Assembly (NCBI RefSeq): GCF_030269925.1
Contig: NC_085123.1
Location: 3,906,001-3,970,000, forward strand
Source of the DNA: Bombyx mori
Taxonomy: Eukaryota; Arthropoda; Insecta; Lepidoptera; Bombycidae
Direction of reading: 5' to 3'
DNA: 64,000 nucleotides
In this document: positions 11,109 through 22,120 of the stretch, in pieces
Layout of the letters: every line of letters begins with the position of its first letter
How positions within the stretch are numbered: position 1 is the first letter of the stretch
Notes under the pieces: model-generated
Databases searched by the model: none
The model's input: the letters and a program-made list of their open reading frames with translations, nothing else
Told to the model about the DNA's origin: nothing
Program-made: the position numbers and the translations under genes

Positions 11109-12714
11109 AAATAAAAAAAATGGTGTGTTCTTTTTTTAATGGGAAGAAGGCTAAGTTCATAAACGCTTTACAATAAAGCTATTACAAAATTATTTAAAAC
11201 ATAAATAACGTTTTTTTTTTGTTTTTTGTTTACAACATGTTACAGCGACTTGCCCCTTGCAACTAACTCCCTGAAGGAGTCATTAAAACGAACTTTTCCG
11301 TTTTTCCTAATGCTTTTGACGCTTACATTCGAATCAGATAAAGCAATGTTCACATAGCATTCGAAAGGCCGATCCCGCAATTATAAATGGATTAACTCGA
11401 AATTACGCCTTCAATGGGCACAAATTGATATAATAAAAAGTAGCATGGTTAACTTTGATGTAGTTCGAGGGTTGCTGGTTCGAGGTTTAATTTTGAGGTC
11501 GTTTTTTAAATTTCAGTTTTTTATTTTTTTATTACGTCCAAAAATTACGTCCGTGTATAGTTTTGTATGTAACGTTCCTAAAGATTAAATGTTTTAATAT
11601 TTTCTAAGTTTCTATCTTCGAAATTAGTCTTATTATATTAGTATTAGTAATGACGTAGAAAATAAATTTACGAGATCTAAGAAAAGGAATTCATATTTGA
11701 AAAAAAAAGCGGTTTTTTTTAAATAAGGAACCTCCAAAAGGATGCCTTGGCAGTAAAATCGAAACTTGTCCCGCGATGGTAATCGGCATAACGCTCTCTC
11801 GTACTTTCATGCCTCGTCTCGTGCCCCCTCTACGCTACCACATTCTAATCTGTTGTGTGTGCGTGCGCATACCAGACACTCCATTGCTTTTCTGTGCGAG
11901 TGATGCATATGCCTTTTATTTTTCCTTCACTGCTGCCAATCACGCTTTGTCTTTCTTTTTAACATTAACTATAATTCGCTTTAGCAATAACTTTGACATC
12001 TGCCGCATCGTAAGCATTAAGTATATTTTTATATTATCTGTGACAGCCAATTCTGTTTTTAATTTTTCGACTTTTTCTAGGCTCTGTATTTCGTAACCAT
12101 AAAGCCATTTAATTTTTTTTTAGTTCATTGAATGGGAGATTTTTTATCGAACAAAGCTAAATGCTTAATACATTTTCGTTTCTAAGATATAGTCGGCAGC
12201 CCTACACAAGTTAGGTGTCGCTCAATAATTAAGTGATTACGTTAGGAACGCGTGTCGGCCGCCACTGCGATTTGTATCAGAACCGCCATTAGCATACGCC
12301 GACCTACCCGCACTGCTTTGAATGAATTTATTGACTTTAAAATAAACAATATACAAAAATTTCATAAGCGCTTTGTCAATTTCTTTGATTTAATCAACGT
12401 ATTATTAACAAAATACTTTCTTTTGTTGTGCAAGTTTGAGTAAGGTTTCAACAAAGTATAATATGAAACAGTTTATGCTATTATTTTAAAGCCTTGTCCT
12501 AAGTAATAAAAAAGAGAATTAAAATAATAATTTGTGATCTATATTATTATGAAGTAGTATTAGTTGAAGTTCGTGTTTTAGGGCTAAGTATAGTAAACAA
12601 AAAAGGAATCACAAAGGAATGAAATATTAAATAATTTACGATGAATTCCATGGATGGATGCTAAATGGATGCATGAATATGAATAAGTGTGAGAAACTGG
12701 AAGCAAGTCGCTGG
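11109..12714. other. AT-rich intergenic, no gene recognised
   Basis: The 106-codon open frame at 11776-12096 is hydrophobic and serine/cysteine-rich without a domain. It has no splice or codon support, so it is not called. No repeat family was seen. Confidence 0.4.
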
Positions 12715-12860
12715 ACGTGAGGTATTTGTCTATGGGTTAATTTATTCATCGAGCACTCCGTCGCAAGCGACGGGTTCGACGAGGACGGTGACTGGTGCTT
12801 GTGGTAACTAAAAGCACCGTTAATGGATCGGGAGGATCCGTAATGACGTGTTTTGGGCAA
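12715..12860 (-). repeat. LINE family B, upstream part only
   Basis: On minus it matches 780-895 (GGATCCTCCCGATCCATTAA, then CGTCGCTTGCGACGGAGTG). The hairpin and A-tail that follow in other copies are missing here. Confidence 0.65.
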
Positions 12861-14198
12861 GTGTCATACAATTCACTGCCCATCATTGAGTGACATTTGT
12901 ACCTCATTTAATATAATTTTAACATCAATTACTAATGATCCCCTTCCACTTATTTGTCGAAACAATTCGGGCTCCATTCTTGAAAAGACGGCAACAAATC
13001 TACAGTCCCAAGGGGTGAAAGGCTATTTGGTTTAAGCGATATTTTTGCAAACTTTACAGGAGAGCCTAAAAAACATCATAACAACAAAACTTCTTCAGCT
13101 ATTTGAATGGGGTAAACTTAATTGAAGTTCAATTAAAAACACCGAACTGTTGGTACTAATTCCAAATAATAAAAAATGTGTGTGTGAGCAAGTCAAACAC
13201 GGTGGTAGAAGTAAAACTTATAAAATATAAAAATAATCGCAAGGGTTAACCACTCCGCAATGTGCAATAGAGCAGCCGCACCCCGGGAGAACCGCCTGCA
13301 TGATCACGGTATCCAGACGCCAGCTAGGTATGATTTAGCAAGAGAAATACGAGAACGTCTATCAATTGTATAACATCTCGTCACCGCGATTCAGGAATTG
13401 TTGAATTTACGTTCAGCGACATCTGTTGATAACAAACTAAATAGAAATAAAATAAACATGGCGCGTAACGGAAGAAATTAAGATGGCGCGTAACCGAAAA
13501 ACGTTACATACGTTTTTCTTCATTACGTCGATAAAGAAGTTTCACTGCAAAAAGGACCATTAATTACAAAGATAAATGTCACGCAAAATATCGCTTAAAC
13601 CAAACAAAGCTTTTGACCCGTCGCAATATTGTGTCCATTTAGAACAAAACTATAACAAACAAACACAATAAAAGAAAACTAAGTGAATATATATTTTTTT
13701 CTTAATATTTGAGTTGAAGAACCGCCTATTAACTTCATTTTACAAACGATCTTCCAGAAATCAACAATACCACATCCGGAATTTTCGTGAATCCTCATTA
13801 ACATTCAACAACTTGTGAACGTATCACACCATTGTGGAAATAAATTTCAAATAACGTCTTAATTGAAGACTATGGTATTTAAATATGTACTTAAAATGTA
13901 AATAAGTTATTAATTAGATGCTTTCAGAGCTTTATTTATGTATTTTAATTGCACCGTTGAGGTTCTTGAGAAAAATAATTTGTGTTTGAATAAGTGTAGG
14001 TATGTTGTAAGCGAACAGCTTTGAGTTTATGTTTTTTTTTGTTTCAGTAGCGGAATTTTTTGTATAGTTTCGTTGGGCTACGTATGTATAGTTAGTTATG
14101 TTTATACATAGTAGGTACATAAGCGTCAGAAATACAATTTTAAATTCGTAATCAACAACCATACATCTTGGAAGTTTGGAGATTCTGAATAATGGAAA
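12861..14198. other. Intergenic, nothing recognised
   Basis: No gene or known repeat. The pair AGATGGCGCGTAACCGAAAA / CATGGCGCGTAACGGAAGAA at 13460-13500 is a short local duplication. Confidence 0.4.
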
Positions 14199-14689
14199 TG
14201 TTACGGTAAAAGTAGATATTGCGGCAAATGTACACATTTTCCGGTAAATGTGCATATTTACCTCCTCGTTTGGGTAATGTGCATTCAACTAACATTTACA
14301 ATTTCAAAGAAGGGATATGTACATTGAATTCACAATGACGCATGCGCACCACTACAACCTAACCTAATCTAACCTACGACATATATAATATGCAAAGAAA
14401 ATTATGTTTTGTTTGTCATTTACATTTTTTAATTAAAATAATTTTCGTTATTAAAGCCTTTTGTATTATGTTTATTTAAATAAATATTTTTTTACAGCAA
14501 CAACATTATTAATTTACATATTTGTATTCTAACTTTTCTTAAAACATGTAGGCAAGGGTACTACTACACATTTGCCGGGAAATGTACATATACATTAAAT
14601 TCAGTTCACATATACCTAACTTTTTGGCAAATGTGCACATTTACCGGTAAAAATGTACATTTCCCAAGAGTGTACGTTTACCGTAACAT
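14199..14689. mobile_element. Candidate foldback/MITE element
   Basis: Ends are inverted repeats: TGTTACGGTAAA at 14199-14210 and TTTACCGTAACA at 14678-14689. The similarity runs on imperfectly inward through CCGGTAAATGTGCA-like blocks for about 65 bp on each side. The interior is AT-rich and non-coding. No target duplication was identified. Confidence 0.5.
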
Positions 14690-14709
14690 ATACATTTCAT
14701 TTCATTCTC

Positions 14710-14975
14710 TCCGCCACCGGAATAGAGTTCATGCATACTAACCGGAGCCATTGCGTTCATCCACAGTGCATTTCCAGAGATTTTTCTCTGCCACGTACCA
14801 TCCGGCTTTGGAATAAGCTCCCCTCCACGGGGTTTCTCGAGCGCTACGACATGTCCTCAATGGTAGGCAGCGACATGACTGTGCCCCTGGCATTGCTGAT
14901 GTCTATGAGCACCGGTAACCACTTACCATCAGGTAGGCCGTATGCTCTTCTGCCTACAATGGCAATAGATAAAAA
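14710..14975 (+). repeat. LINE 3' end, family A (coding C-terminus readable)
   Basis: The plus-strand frame open to 15018 reads ATGIEFMHT, CISRDFSLPRTIRLWNKLPS and LERYDM before leaving the consensus. This supports the view that family A is the C-terminal end of a LINE reverse-transcriptase protein followed by a very short tail. Confidence 0.75.
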
Positions 14976-15212
14976 CCGTATCCTCGTCGTATCCGCAATG
15001 ACGTACTTTATTTTTTAAGTTAGCGTTATTGTTTTTTATTATTTGTGTTTTGTGGGTAGTCAATTTTAAAGCCTATCAGATCTCATGTGGTTACTGGAGC
15101 TGATTATCACAGTTTGAATGTCACTTGATGATAAATGACGTCGCAATCTCAAATTGAGTATATATAATATAAACAAAATAAGAAATATGCGCATATCGAG
15201 TATCAATGATTA

Positions 15213-15570
15213 TCTATACATATAATATATAAATAAAATTGGGGTGTCTGTTTGTAATATTGAAATAACCGCTTTTTACTACATGCATATGAATACATGT
15301 ATATATACGGTACATACACCAAAATAACACTTTTTACAATTTTTGTGTGTCTGTCTGTCTGTTTGTTTGTTCCGGCTAATCTCTGGAACGGCTGGACCGT
15401 TTTGACGGGACTTTCACTGACAGGTAGCTGATGATATAAGGAATAACTTAGACAAGCTTCGCGCCGCGGCGTCACCCGCAGTACGACAATAACCGCGGGA
15501 AACATCGCGGGACTCAACTATCAATAATAAAATTTAATGTTTCCGAAGCGAAGCGAGGGCGGGTCGCTAG
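15213..15570 (+). mobile_element. Non-autonomous Helitron
   Basis: Starts TCTATACATATAATATATAA after A15212 and ends GCGGGTCGCTAG before T15571. The 3' end can form an AGCGA/TCGCT hairpin just before the CTAG. No coding capacity. The same 3' end recurs at 46.26 kb (minus) and 61.8 kb (plus). Confidence 0.8.
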
Positions 15571-15837
15571 TTGTACATACAATCCTGCAACATACATCGC
15601 GTATTCGTGGCGTAGTTTGTAAAATCCAACGTTACATATACAAAATAGTGTGTGCTCGTTCGAACACTTAATAACCTTTCCGAAGGAATTCGAAATACTT
15701 TCTGTTTTATTATAATAATTAACTATTTTTGCTCACTGACTGTCTGTGACTACGAAAACTATAGTGTATTCGAAACGTCAGAATTAATTTAATGACAGTA
15801 AAAACAATGCGAGATTAAATCGCAAAATTAGATTAAA

Positions 15838-16845
15838 CTAGTGGTCCCGCAATAGTCTAAATTCGACTATAATTAATTGAAATCATAAGTTTGAACATTA
15901 TTATGGGTCTATTGTCTAAATACTATTTATTATACTTATATAATCACAGATTTCGCCAAGACTACACTTTAGACAAATATTAACAAAGAAGACAAACAAT
16001 ATTTAATCTATTCTCAATTTGACCATAGACTATAAGCAATAAGAAAAGTTTGACAATAAACAAATAGTATGCATGCGTCTGTGTGTCAAATACGAGGGCG
16101 GCACTGAAAATTTCGGGAATTAACGAAGTGACACAACATTACTATTTAAAAATGTATTTATTGCTTTTCGAAGTATTCTCCGCGAAATTTGACACATTTT
16201 TCCATACGATGGAACCAATCATTGAAGCAACCATTCCATTCGGAAGTTGGGGTCTCCAAAATGGCCGTTTTGTAGGCGTCCACAGCTTCTTCAGGTGATG
16301 AAAATATCTGTCCACGCAATTTATTCTTTATTTTAGGGAAAGTATAGAAATCATTAGGGCTTCGGTCGGGGCTGTACGGCGGATGGTCTAATAATTCTAT
16401 GTTTTCTTGCTCTAAAAACTCTTTTGTTCTGTGCGCGGTGTGAGAACTCGCATTGTCGTGATGGAGGATGATGCGGCGGTTGCAGTTCTGTTTACGGAGT
16501 TCAGAAAGACAAGACAAGACCGAGAATCTTTTATTAAATAAATAAATGGTATTCGATTTTTAAAACCAAGGAGTTTTCAATTAAAAAGATTTTAATATGA
16601 CAGGAACAGTGGAAATATTCCATTCCCGATACTTTTAGTGCAGCCTAGTACATGGTAGTGTGTGCAATGTTTTCTTTATTGATTTAATGTATCTTTAATG
16701 CATTATTTAAAAAAAAATATTAGCATTGTGCACTCCTTCTCTATATTCTCTATAAGTGTGGGAAATTTCCTACTCCACCGTCCGCGCAATTTTCGTCAAA
16801 AGTGGTACAAAGTTTTTGCTTCACGTATTAATATAAAGATTATGC
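15838..16845 (-). mobile_element. Helitron-like H1 copy, interrupted by a mariner
   Basis: The 3' CTAG is at 15841-15838 (minus), with T at 15837. The body matches 1446-1915 in reverse. A mariner (16093-16648) sits in it at a TA dinucleotide, interrupting the segment that reads AAATACATGG in other copies. The 5' end is poorly defined. Confidence 0.65.
16093..16648 (-). pseudogene. Internally deleted mariner (DD34D type)
   Basis: Flanked by TA at 16091-16092 and 16649-16650. Terminal sequences GAGGGCGGCACTGAAAATTT and, inverted, GGCTGCACTAAAAGTATCGG match those of the mariner at 43147-44431. Only the C-terminal half of the transposase remains (16517-16158): HHDNASSHTA (second catalytic Asp) and SPNDFYTF (third Asp), ending FRGEYFEKQ. 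The N-terminal DNA-binding half and first Asp are deleted, so it cannot mobilise itself. The C-terminal frame keeps the SEWNGCFNDWF segment that the 43-kb copy has lost. Confidence 0.85.
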
Positions 16846-17656
16846 GGCACGCGAAGTTCGAAGAGAATGATATAGTTTCTGTGTCCACGACGCGTTGCAC
16901 TCAGAAAATAATGCAAACTACAAACGCAGCACGTCTGAAACATGTAGTACATATTACACGGTTATCGGGTGTCAAAGTCAGCGGCGCCCTTTCAAACCAT
17001 ACGCCGTATAATTTGGGAACATTTAAAAATTGTTTAACTCGTATTGTAGACGGATTGGTTACGGTGCGCAATATGTCCGACTCGGCTGTTATTTTGTATT
17101 TTTAATTTTCATTTGTCGCGTTGTTCATTAAAATCACAGGATTGCGTGTTATTGTGTAAGTTAAAGGTTATATAAAGACGCAAATGAGTCGTCTATTATC
17201 AAAGGTGGCAATCTGTGCATTTGGACAAAAAAATGTTATTGATATGTCAATACAGATTGATTTGAATATAATCGTCTCCTTCAAAGAATACGGTTCAAAA
17301 CCTGCATTAAATAAAGGTTAATACTTAACCTGTTATTTATCTAAGATGTCGTTCCGAAGAGTTTTGTGACTGCCAATGGAATACAAAGTCAATAATTCGT
17401 TTTTCTGATTTACCAATAATTGTCCAAAAGTCACATTGCCGGCTTTGATAATAGTCGACTCAAATATCGTATAGCCACAAGTGGATCATTTTGAGGTAAG
17501 TACATGACTTGTAAAAGTGTGCAACTCCCATTAAAGTAGTTCCAACTCATGATCACACATTTACAAAAGTGTTTATATATTATTTTTATCTAATTCTAAA
17601 CATTCTAGATTCATCATTTTTCGGAACTAGAAGAATCCCACGAGGTACTCACAATT
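16846..17656. other. Intergenic, nothing recognised
   Basis: The stretch 16850-17110 is open on plus (about 85 codons) without a recognised domain. The rest is AT-rich. Confidence 0.4.
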
Positions 17657-18055
17657 GGTCCACCTTCTGTCATACCTACACTGCATAATATGTTTTACGT
17701 ACTAGAATCAAAACTAAAGGATTATATCTGACAGCTTCGTTTCGGTATCCACGTTATGTAAGTAACTAGTCTGGCCATAATAAATACTGTTACATAAAAA
17801 CTGTTCTTTTTTTTCATCTTTTTAATTATTTTGCATTTGAAACACTTATTTATATTATAATTAAAAAACTTACTTCGATTATACGCCATTTCACATATTT
17901 TTTCGTGTTCATTATCAAATTACAATATGAAATGGAGTGTTAAAGAAAATAGGATTCTGGTGATCGCCTTGCACAAAATGGGTATGGAGTCGTCTGTTTT
18001 GCTTGGTATAAGCTATATGTTAGCATATCGTACTATCAACAGATACAATAATACT
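17657..18055 (+). repeat. Module copy M1: flank plus mariner 5' end
   Basis: 17657-17765 is shared with 26020-26130 and 28445-28557. The 5' end of the DD37D-type mariner follows (from CTAGTCTGGCCATAATAAAT), with ATG at about 17927 and the HKMGMESSV motif. The fragment stops at ACAGATACAATAATAC, where the pentanucleotide array begins. It shares with M2 a small internal deletion in the HTH region (GTTTTGCTTGGTATAAGC). Confidence 0.8.
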
Positions 18056-18475
18056 AAGCTAAGCTAAGCTAAGCTAAGCTAAGCTAAGCTAAGCTAAGCT
18101 AAGCTAAGCTAAGATAAGATAAGATAAGATAAGATAAGATAAGATAAGATAAGATAAGATAAGATAAGATAAGATAAGATAAGATAAGATAAGATAAGAT
18201 AAGATAAGATAAGATAAGATAAGATAAGATAAGATAAGATAAGATAAGATAAGATAAGATAAGATAAGATAAGATAAGATAAGATAAGATAAGATAAGAT
18301 AAGATAAGATAAGATAAGATAAGATAAGATAAGATAAGATAAGATAAGATAAGATAAGATAAGATAAGATAAGATAAGATAAGATAAGATAAGATAAGAT
18401 AAGATAAGATAAGATAAGATAAGATAAGATAAGATAAGATAAGATAAGATAAGATAAGATAAGATAAGATAAGAT
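18056..18475. repeat. Pentanucleotide array (AAGCT)11-(AAGAT)73
   Basis: Eleven AAGCT units (18056-18110) switch abruptly to about 73 nearly perfect AAGAT units (18111-18475). It is not the insect telomere repeat TTAGG. The long open frame on minus is a by-product of the period. Confidence 0.97.
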
Positions 18476-18579
18476 AAGGTAGCCCGTGTCATATTTTGTA
18501 GTAGGCTTTGTCTAAAGTTAATACTACAATTTCGCAATGGATAGTGCCAATTTATTTTGAAACAAGCACAAATACTATT

Positions 18580-19632
18580 TGTTGGCGACAGCGGCGTCGC
18601 CCCATAATTATAGAATAAGTTGAAGAATATAATAGAATATAGAATAGAATAATAGATTTATATAGATACGTACATAGACATAGAGTTATAACAAATAGAT
18701 AAATAACAAATAGATAAATTATATAGAGTGCATATAGATAGATAAGGATATAGATAACGTGCACATATATTTTACTAAGAATAGAACGTAAGTTGCTTTG
18801 AAATAAATAGTATACACTTTTGCTTTATTATTCCCGATCGTTTTAAGATTAGCATATTAACTTAAATGAACACGCGCCCGGCCCGCGTCCCGAAACGATG
18901 TAACAAACAGCATTTATCTGTGTTCGGGACCGGGTATTTTGTTTATACGGGCGCGTCATATAGATTAAGCATAGAATAAGTTATATGTATCGATAGGGAT
19001 TACAACATAGAATAGTTAAGTATAAGGCATTAGTATATACATTTATTAAATAAATAGATATAACGAATAAACCGAGCCGATCATAGTGAAAATGATCTCG
19101 ACGAGAGCCGTATTTTACACGAGATCTCTGTAGGGTAACATTCCGAGGTAGTTAAGCGACCCTGCGACGCTGTCAGGTACCTGCCGACCTACCGACCGAC
19201 CCTCGACCGACTACCTGCCAACCGCCGGCCGCCGACCCTCCGAACGAAGATCACCAAAAAACGCACGAGTAAAGACATCTGCGCCTCGAAGAATTTATTG
19301 AAATATTAAAGATTTGTATTGAAGACTTGAAGACTGTTGAAAAGATCGTCGGTTATTGAACATAGAAGAAATTCGGTTGTATTGACAGATCGGTCGGCTC
19401 GGTTTTACGTTCAGTAGCAAAGTTTTGAGTTTTAATTTCGAGCGAGCTTGTACGATATCGTACACCTCAGGACCCTACATCGACTGCTTCAGATCGACAC
19501 GAATAATCGCCACGAGACGGGCATCCGGCGTCTTATAGGATTTCAAGAAATCTTATAAGATTCATAAACCCGTCCAACCTGGGTTGGCGTCACTCGCCTT
19601 ATCGACACGGGTGACGTGCTGCGTACCCAACA
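18580..19632 (+). repeat. 5' LTR
   Basis: 1053 bp, bounded by TGTTGG and CCAACA. AATAAA occurs near 18803 and 19047. The 3' part (19180-19240) is pyrimidine/GC-rich with CCGACC-like repeats. Essentially identical to the 3' LTR. Confidence 0.97.
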
Positions 19633-19634
19633 GC

Positions 19635-19652
19635 TGGTCCTTCGAGCCGGAT
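19635..19652 (+). promoter_or_regulatory. Primer-binding site, tRNA-Tyr
   Basis: TGGTCCTTCGAGCCGGAT starts two bases after the LTR. It is complementary to the 3' end of insect tRNA-Tyr (ATCCGGCTCGAAGGA plus CCA), judged from memory of the tRNA-Tyr acceptor and T-arm sequence. Confidence 0.8.
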
Positions 19653-19669
19653 ACAGCGATTATTCAACG

Positions 19670-21955
19670 ATGCCGATCACCAGGAGCAACAAGGGATCAT
19701 CGAGGGAACAGCCACTCGAACCTGCGGTTCATGAATCCAGTCCGGAGGCAACAGAAGCGACGTCGTACGAAACATACGAGAGCTCCGCGACCGGTACGAC
19801 CCAGAACACAAAACTTGAAGAGACAACGACGCGGACACGTGGTGAAAATAGACCCGCGTCGAAGAAATCGCTACGACGTAAGGAACTGGCAGCGAGAGCG
19901 GAGCTGGCGGAAAAAGAATTGATAGAAGCACAAGCAGCCACCATAGCCGCCAGACTCCGCCTGCAATTGATTCAGGCCGAAAGCGAAGACGACGATGATT
20001 CCATTATAGAAGAGCCAAAGGACCGGGAGGACCAGGTAAGGGCCTGGGTCCAGACGTCAGCGGGCAGTATGGACAAGGAGCCCGCAGGCGAGCAAATTGA
20101 GAACCACCCGGTCAGCAAGGCCAACATGGAAGATTGCAGCAACAGGGACCTGGCTAAGGCGATAGTGGAAGCGGTGAGGAGCGCGACGACTAAGGAGCTG
20201 CCACCACAACCCGACTACATGCACCAGTTGCCGACGTTCGAAGGCGACTGCAGAGAGTGGGTGGCATTCAAGGCTGTCTACGAGGATACCGCTCCACTCT
20301 TCTCAAACGCTCAAAACATGGCGCGGCTGAGAAGAGCGCTGAAAGGACAAGCCAGGGAAGGAGTTCGCAGCCAACTGTACTCCGAGAGCACACCGGAGGA
20401 AGTAATGGAATCACTGCGGCGGTGCTATGGAAGGGCGGACGCTTTAGTCTTAGCGGAGCTAGACCGCATACGAAGGCTTCCGACGATAAGCGACTCCGCC
20501 TACGACATTTGCTCACTGGCGAGCAATGTTAACAATACCGTCGCAGCGATCAGGGGGCTGCGGAAACCCCAATATTTGATGTCGCCCGAACTGCTGAAGA
20601 GCATCGTCGACAAGATGCCGACTATCCTGAGGTTCCGGTGGTACGATCACATTATCGAAAAGACTGAAGGAGACCCGGACCTCAACACGATGTGCGGCTT
20701 CCTAAACAAGATGGCGGACCGGTGCGGGCCACACGCCGTGGCTGAAGTAGCAACGAAAAGACAACCATCGAGGCGACAGGCGACGCACGCCACAACTGAC
20801 TGTACCGAGCGCGCAACTTCGGACAGAGCATTGAGAGCTAAGTCGGCGTGCCCGCAGTGTAAGGAAGGGCACCCACTGTACGACTGTCCGAGGTACAAGG
20901 ATGCTACGGTGCAGGAACGATGGAGAATGGCAAAGGAGTCGCGCCTGTGTTATAAGTGCCTCGACGGTAAGCACCGGAAGCAAACATGTCAACGACCGCC
21001 ATGCCGCACGTGCAAGCGCTGGCATCACCACTCGCTACACAACGAGAAGCCGGAGACAGAGCCAGCAGAGAACAGGGAAGTCGCGAACAACGTGCGACTT
21101 CCCATCAACTGCACTCGGATCAGCAGGGCGTACTTGAAGATGGTGCCCGTTGAAGTGTACGGGCCATCGGGATCGACGACGGTGCTGGCCCTGCTGGACG
21201 AAGGTTCCACGGTGACTCTCCTGGACTCGAGCGTGGCGAAGCAGATCGGCCTGAAGGGACCCAAGGAGACGCTCCGCCTCGAGACCGTGGGCGGGAAGAC
21301 CCTAACGAAGAAGGACTCGATGAAGCTTAACATCCGAGTTCGAGGGCTTCACCAGCGGCAGAAGAGGACGATCTTCGGAGCGCGCACAATGGACAACATG
21401 AGCCTTGCACCCCAGCGACTTAAAAGAGAGACCATCGAAGGCTACGCGCACCTAAGGAGCCTGGCGGACCAGTTATGTCACGATGAACAATTCCCCCAAC
21501 TATTGATCGGGCAGGACAACTGGGGACTCATCGCCGCCAAGAAGACGCGCAGAGGCAGGAGGAACGAGCCGGTAGCCTCATTCACCCAATTGGGATGGGT
21601 GCTACATGGTCTCGACGGCAACAACGCCAAAGAGGTCAACTTCCTCACCTGCACCCATGTATCGATGCGCGAAAAGGCCTTGGACAGACTGGTGAAGGAG
21701 CACATCACGATAGAGTTGCACCCAAGCGTCCGAGCACGGATATGGAGACAAAGGCGCTCGACATCTTGGAGAAGGAGGATGACAGAGGTTGGAGACGCGA
21801 TGATGGCAGCTTCGAAGCTCGGATCTACAATCCCTGTTCGAAGCGTTGTTGCGGTTCCGGAAAAGGCTCGTCGTGGTTATCGCGGACATCAAGGAGAGGT
21901 TCCTGCAGATAAGAATCAGGGACGAGGACCGCGACAGCCTGAGATTCCTCTATAG
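19670..21955 (+). CDS. BEL/Pao gag-protease region
   Basis: The first ATG in frame (MPITRSNKGS) follows the primer site by 17 nt. The N-terminal third is charged and likely coiled (ERKEL/AEKEL-like region near 19860-19990). A gag domain of the type common in BEL/Pao elements runs from about 20210 to 20690 (LPTFEGDCREWVAFK). Three zinc-knuckle-like motifs lie at 20849-21045: CX2CX3HX4C, CX2CX4HX4C and a Cys/His-rich third. The aspartic protease follows at about 21130-21320 with the active-site pattern LLDEGST at 21190-21210. After about 21720 the frame leaves the conserved protein (it continues in another frame), so the last ~75 codons are out of frame. The family normally encodes one long gag-pol polyprotein in the cytoplasmic particle; this one is cut short. 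Confidence 0.85.
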   Translation: MPITRSNKGSSREQPLEPAVHESSPEATEATSYETYESSATGTTQNTKLEETTTRTRGENRPASKKSLRRKELAARAELAEKELIEAQAATIAARLRLQLIQAESEDDDDSIIEEPKDREDQVRAWVQTSAGSMDKEPAGEQIENHPVSKANMEDCSNRDLAKAIVEAVRSATTKELPPQPDYMHQLPTFEGDCREWVAFKAVYEDTAPLFSNAQNMARLRRALKGQAREGVRSQLYSESTPEEVMESLRRCYGRADALVLAELDRIRRLPTISDSAYDICSLASNVNNTVAAIRGLRKPQYLMSPELLKSIVDKMPTILRFRWYDHIIEKTEGDPDLNTMCGFLNKMADRCGPHAVAEVATKRQPSRRQATHATTDCTERATSDRALRAKSACPQCKEGHPLYDCPRYKDATVQERWRMAKESRLCYKCLDGKHRKQTCQRPPCRTCKRWHHHSLHNEKPETEPAENREVANNVRLPINCTRISRAYLKMVPVEVYGPSGSTTVLALLDEGSTVTLLDSSVAKQIGLKGPKETLRLETVGGKTLTKKDSMKLNIRVRGLHQRQKRTIFGARTMDNMSLAPQRLKRETIEGYAHLRSLADQLCHDEQFPQLLIGQDNWGLIAAKKTRRGRRNEPVASFTQLGWVLHGLDGNNAKEVNFLTCTHVSMREKALDRLVKEHITIELHPSVRARIWRQRRSTSWRRRMTEVGDAMMAASKLGSTIPVRSVVAVPEKARRGYRGHQGEVPADKNQGRGPRQPEIPL

Positions 21956-22120
21956 AGAAGATTGATGCGAGGCCGCTCCAAAAGAGTATAGAATGACGTC
22001 GGTCATATTGGGAGCGGCCTGTTCACCGAGCGCGGCGTCGTTCGTTACAAATAAGAATGCCAAGGATTACAGACATCGATATTCAGAAGCCGCGCGGGCA
22101 ATAGAAGGCGCTGCATTCTG
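21720..22120 (+). pseudogene. Reverse transcriptase remnant
   Basis: About 400 bp stands in for a domain that normally needs well over 1 kb. Pieces are visible in two frames: ALDILEKED near 21750 (frame shifted relative to gag-protease), then from about 21822, in the third frame, SLFEALLRFR and the palm motif ADIKERFLQIRI. A stop (TGA near 21962) interrupts, and GAACSPSAASFV follows. The catalytic Y-x-D-D motif, expected shortly after, is absent: the sequence jumps near 22100-22125 to the segment before RNase H. I infer two deletions, near 21822 and near 22105, plus a frameshift and a nonsense change. Confidence 0.85.

Noticed and set aside
11776..12096. 106-codon plus-strand open frame
   Set aside because: No domain, no splice or regulatory support, and biased low-complexity composition.
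14653..15018. Independent gene of 121 codons
   Set aside because: Its middle is the LINE-A polyprotein C-terminus; the rest is tail read-through.
16698..17105. 135-codon plus-strand open frame
   Set aside because: The first part overlaps the Helitron-like copy and the rest has no recognisable domain.
18109..18537. Long minus-strand open frame with repeated LILSY
   Set aside because: It is the translation of the AAGAT array. A pentanucleotide without stops in one frame stays open indefinitely; it is not a gene. The same applies to 26687-27397.
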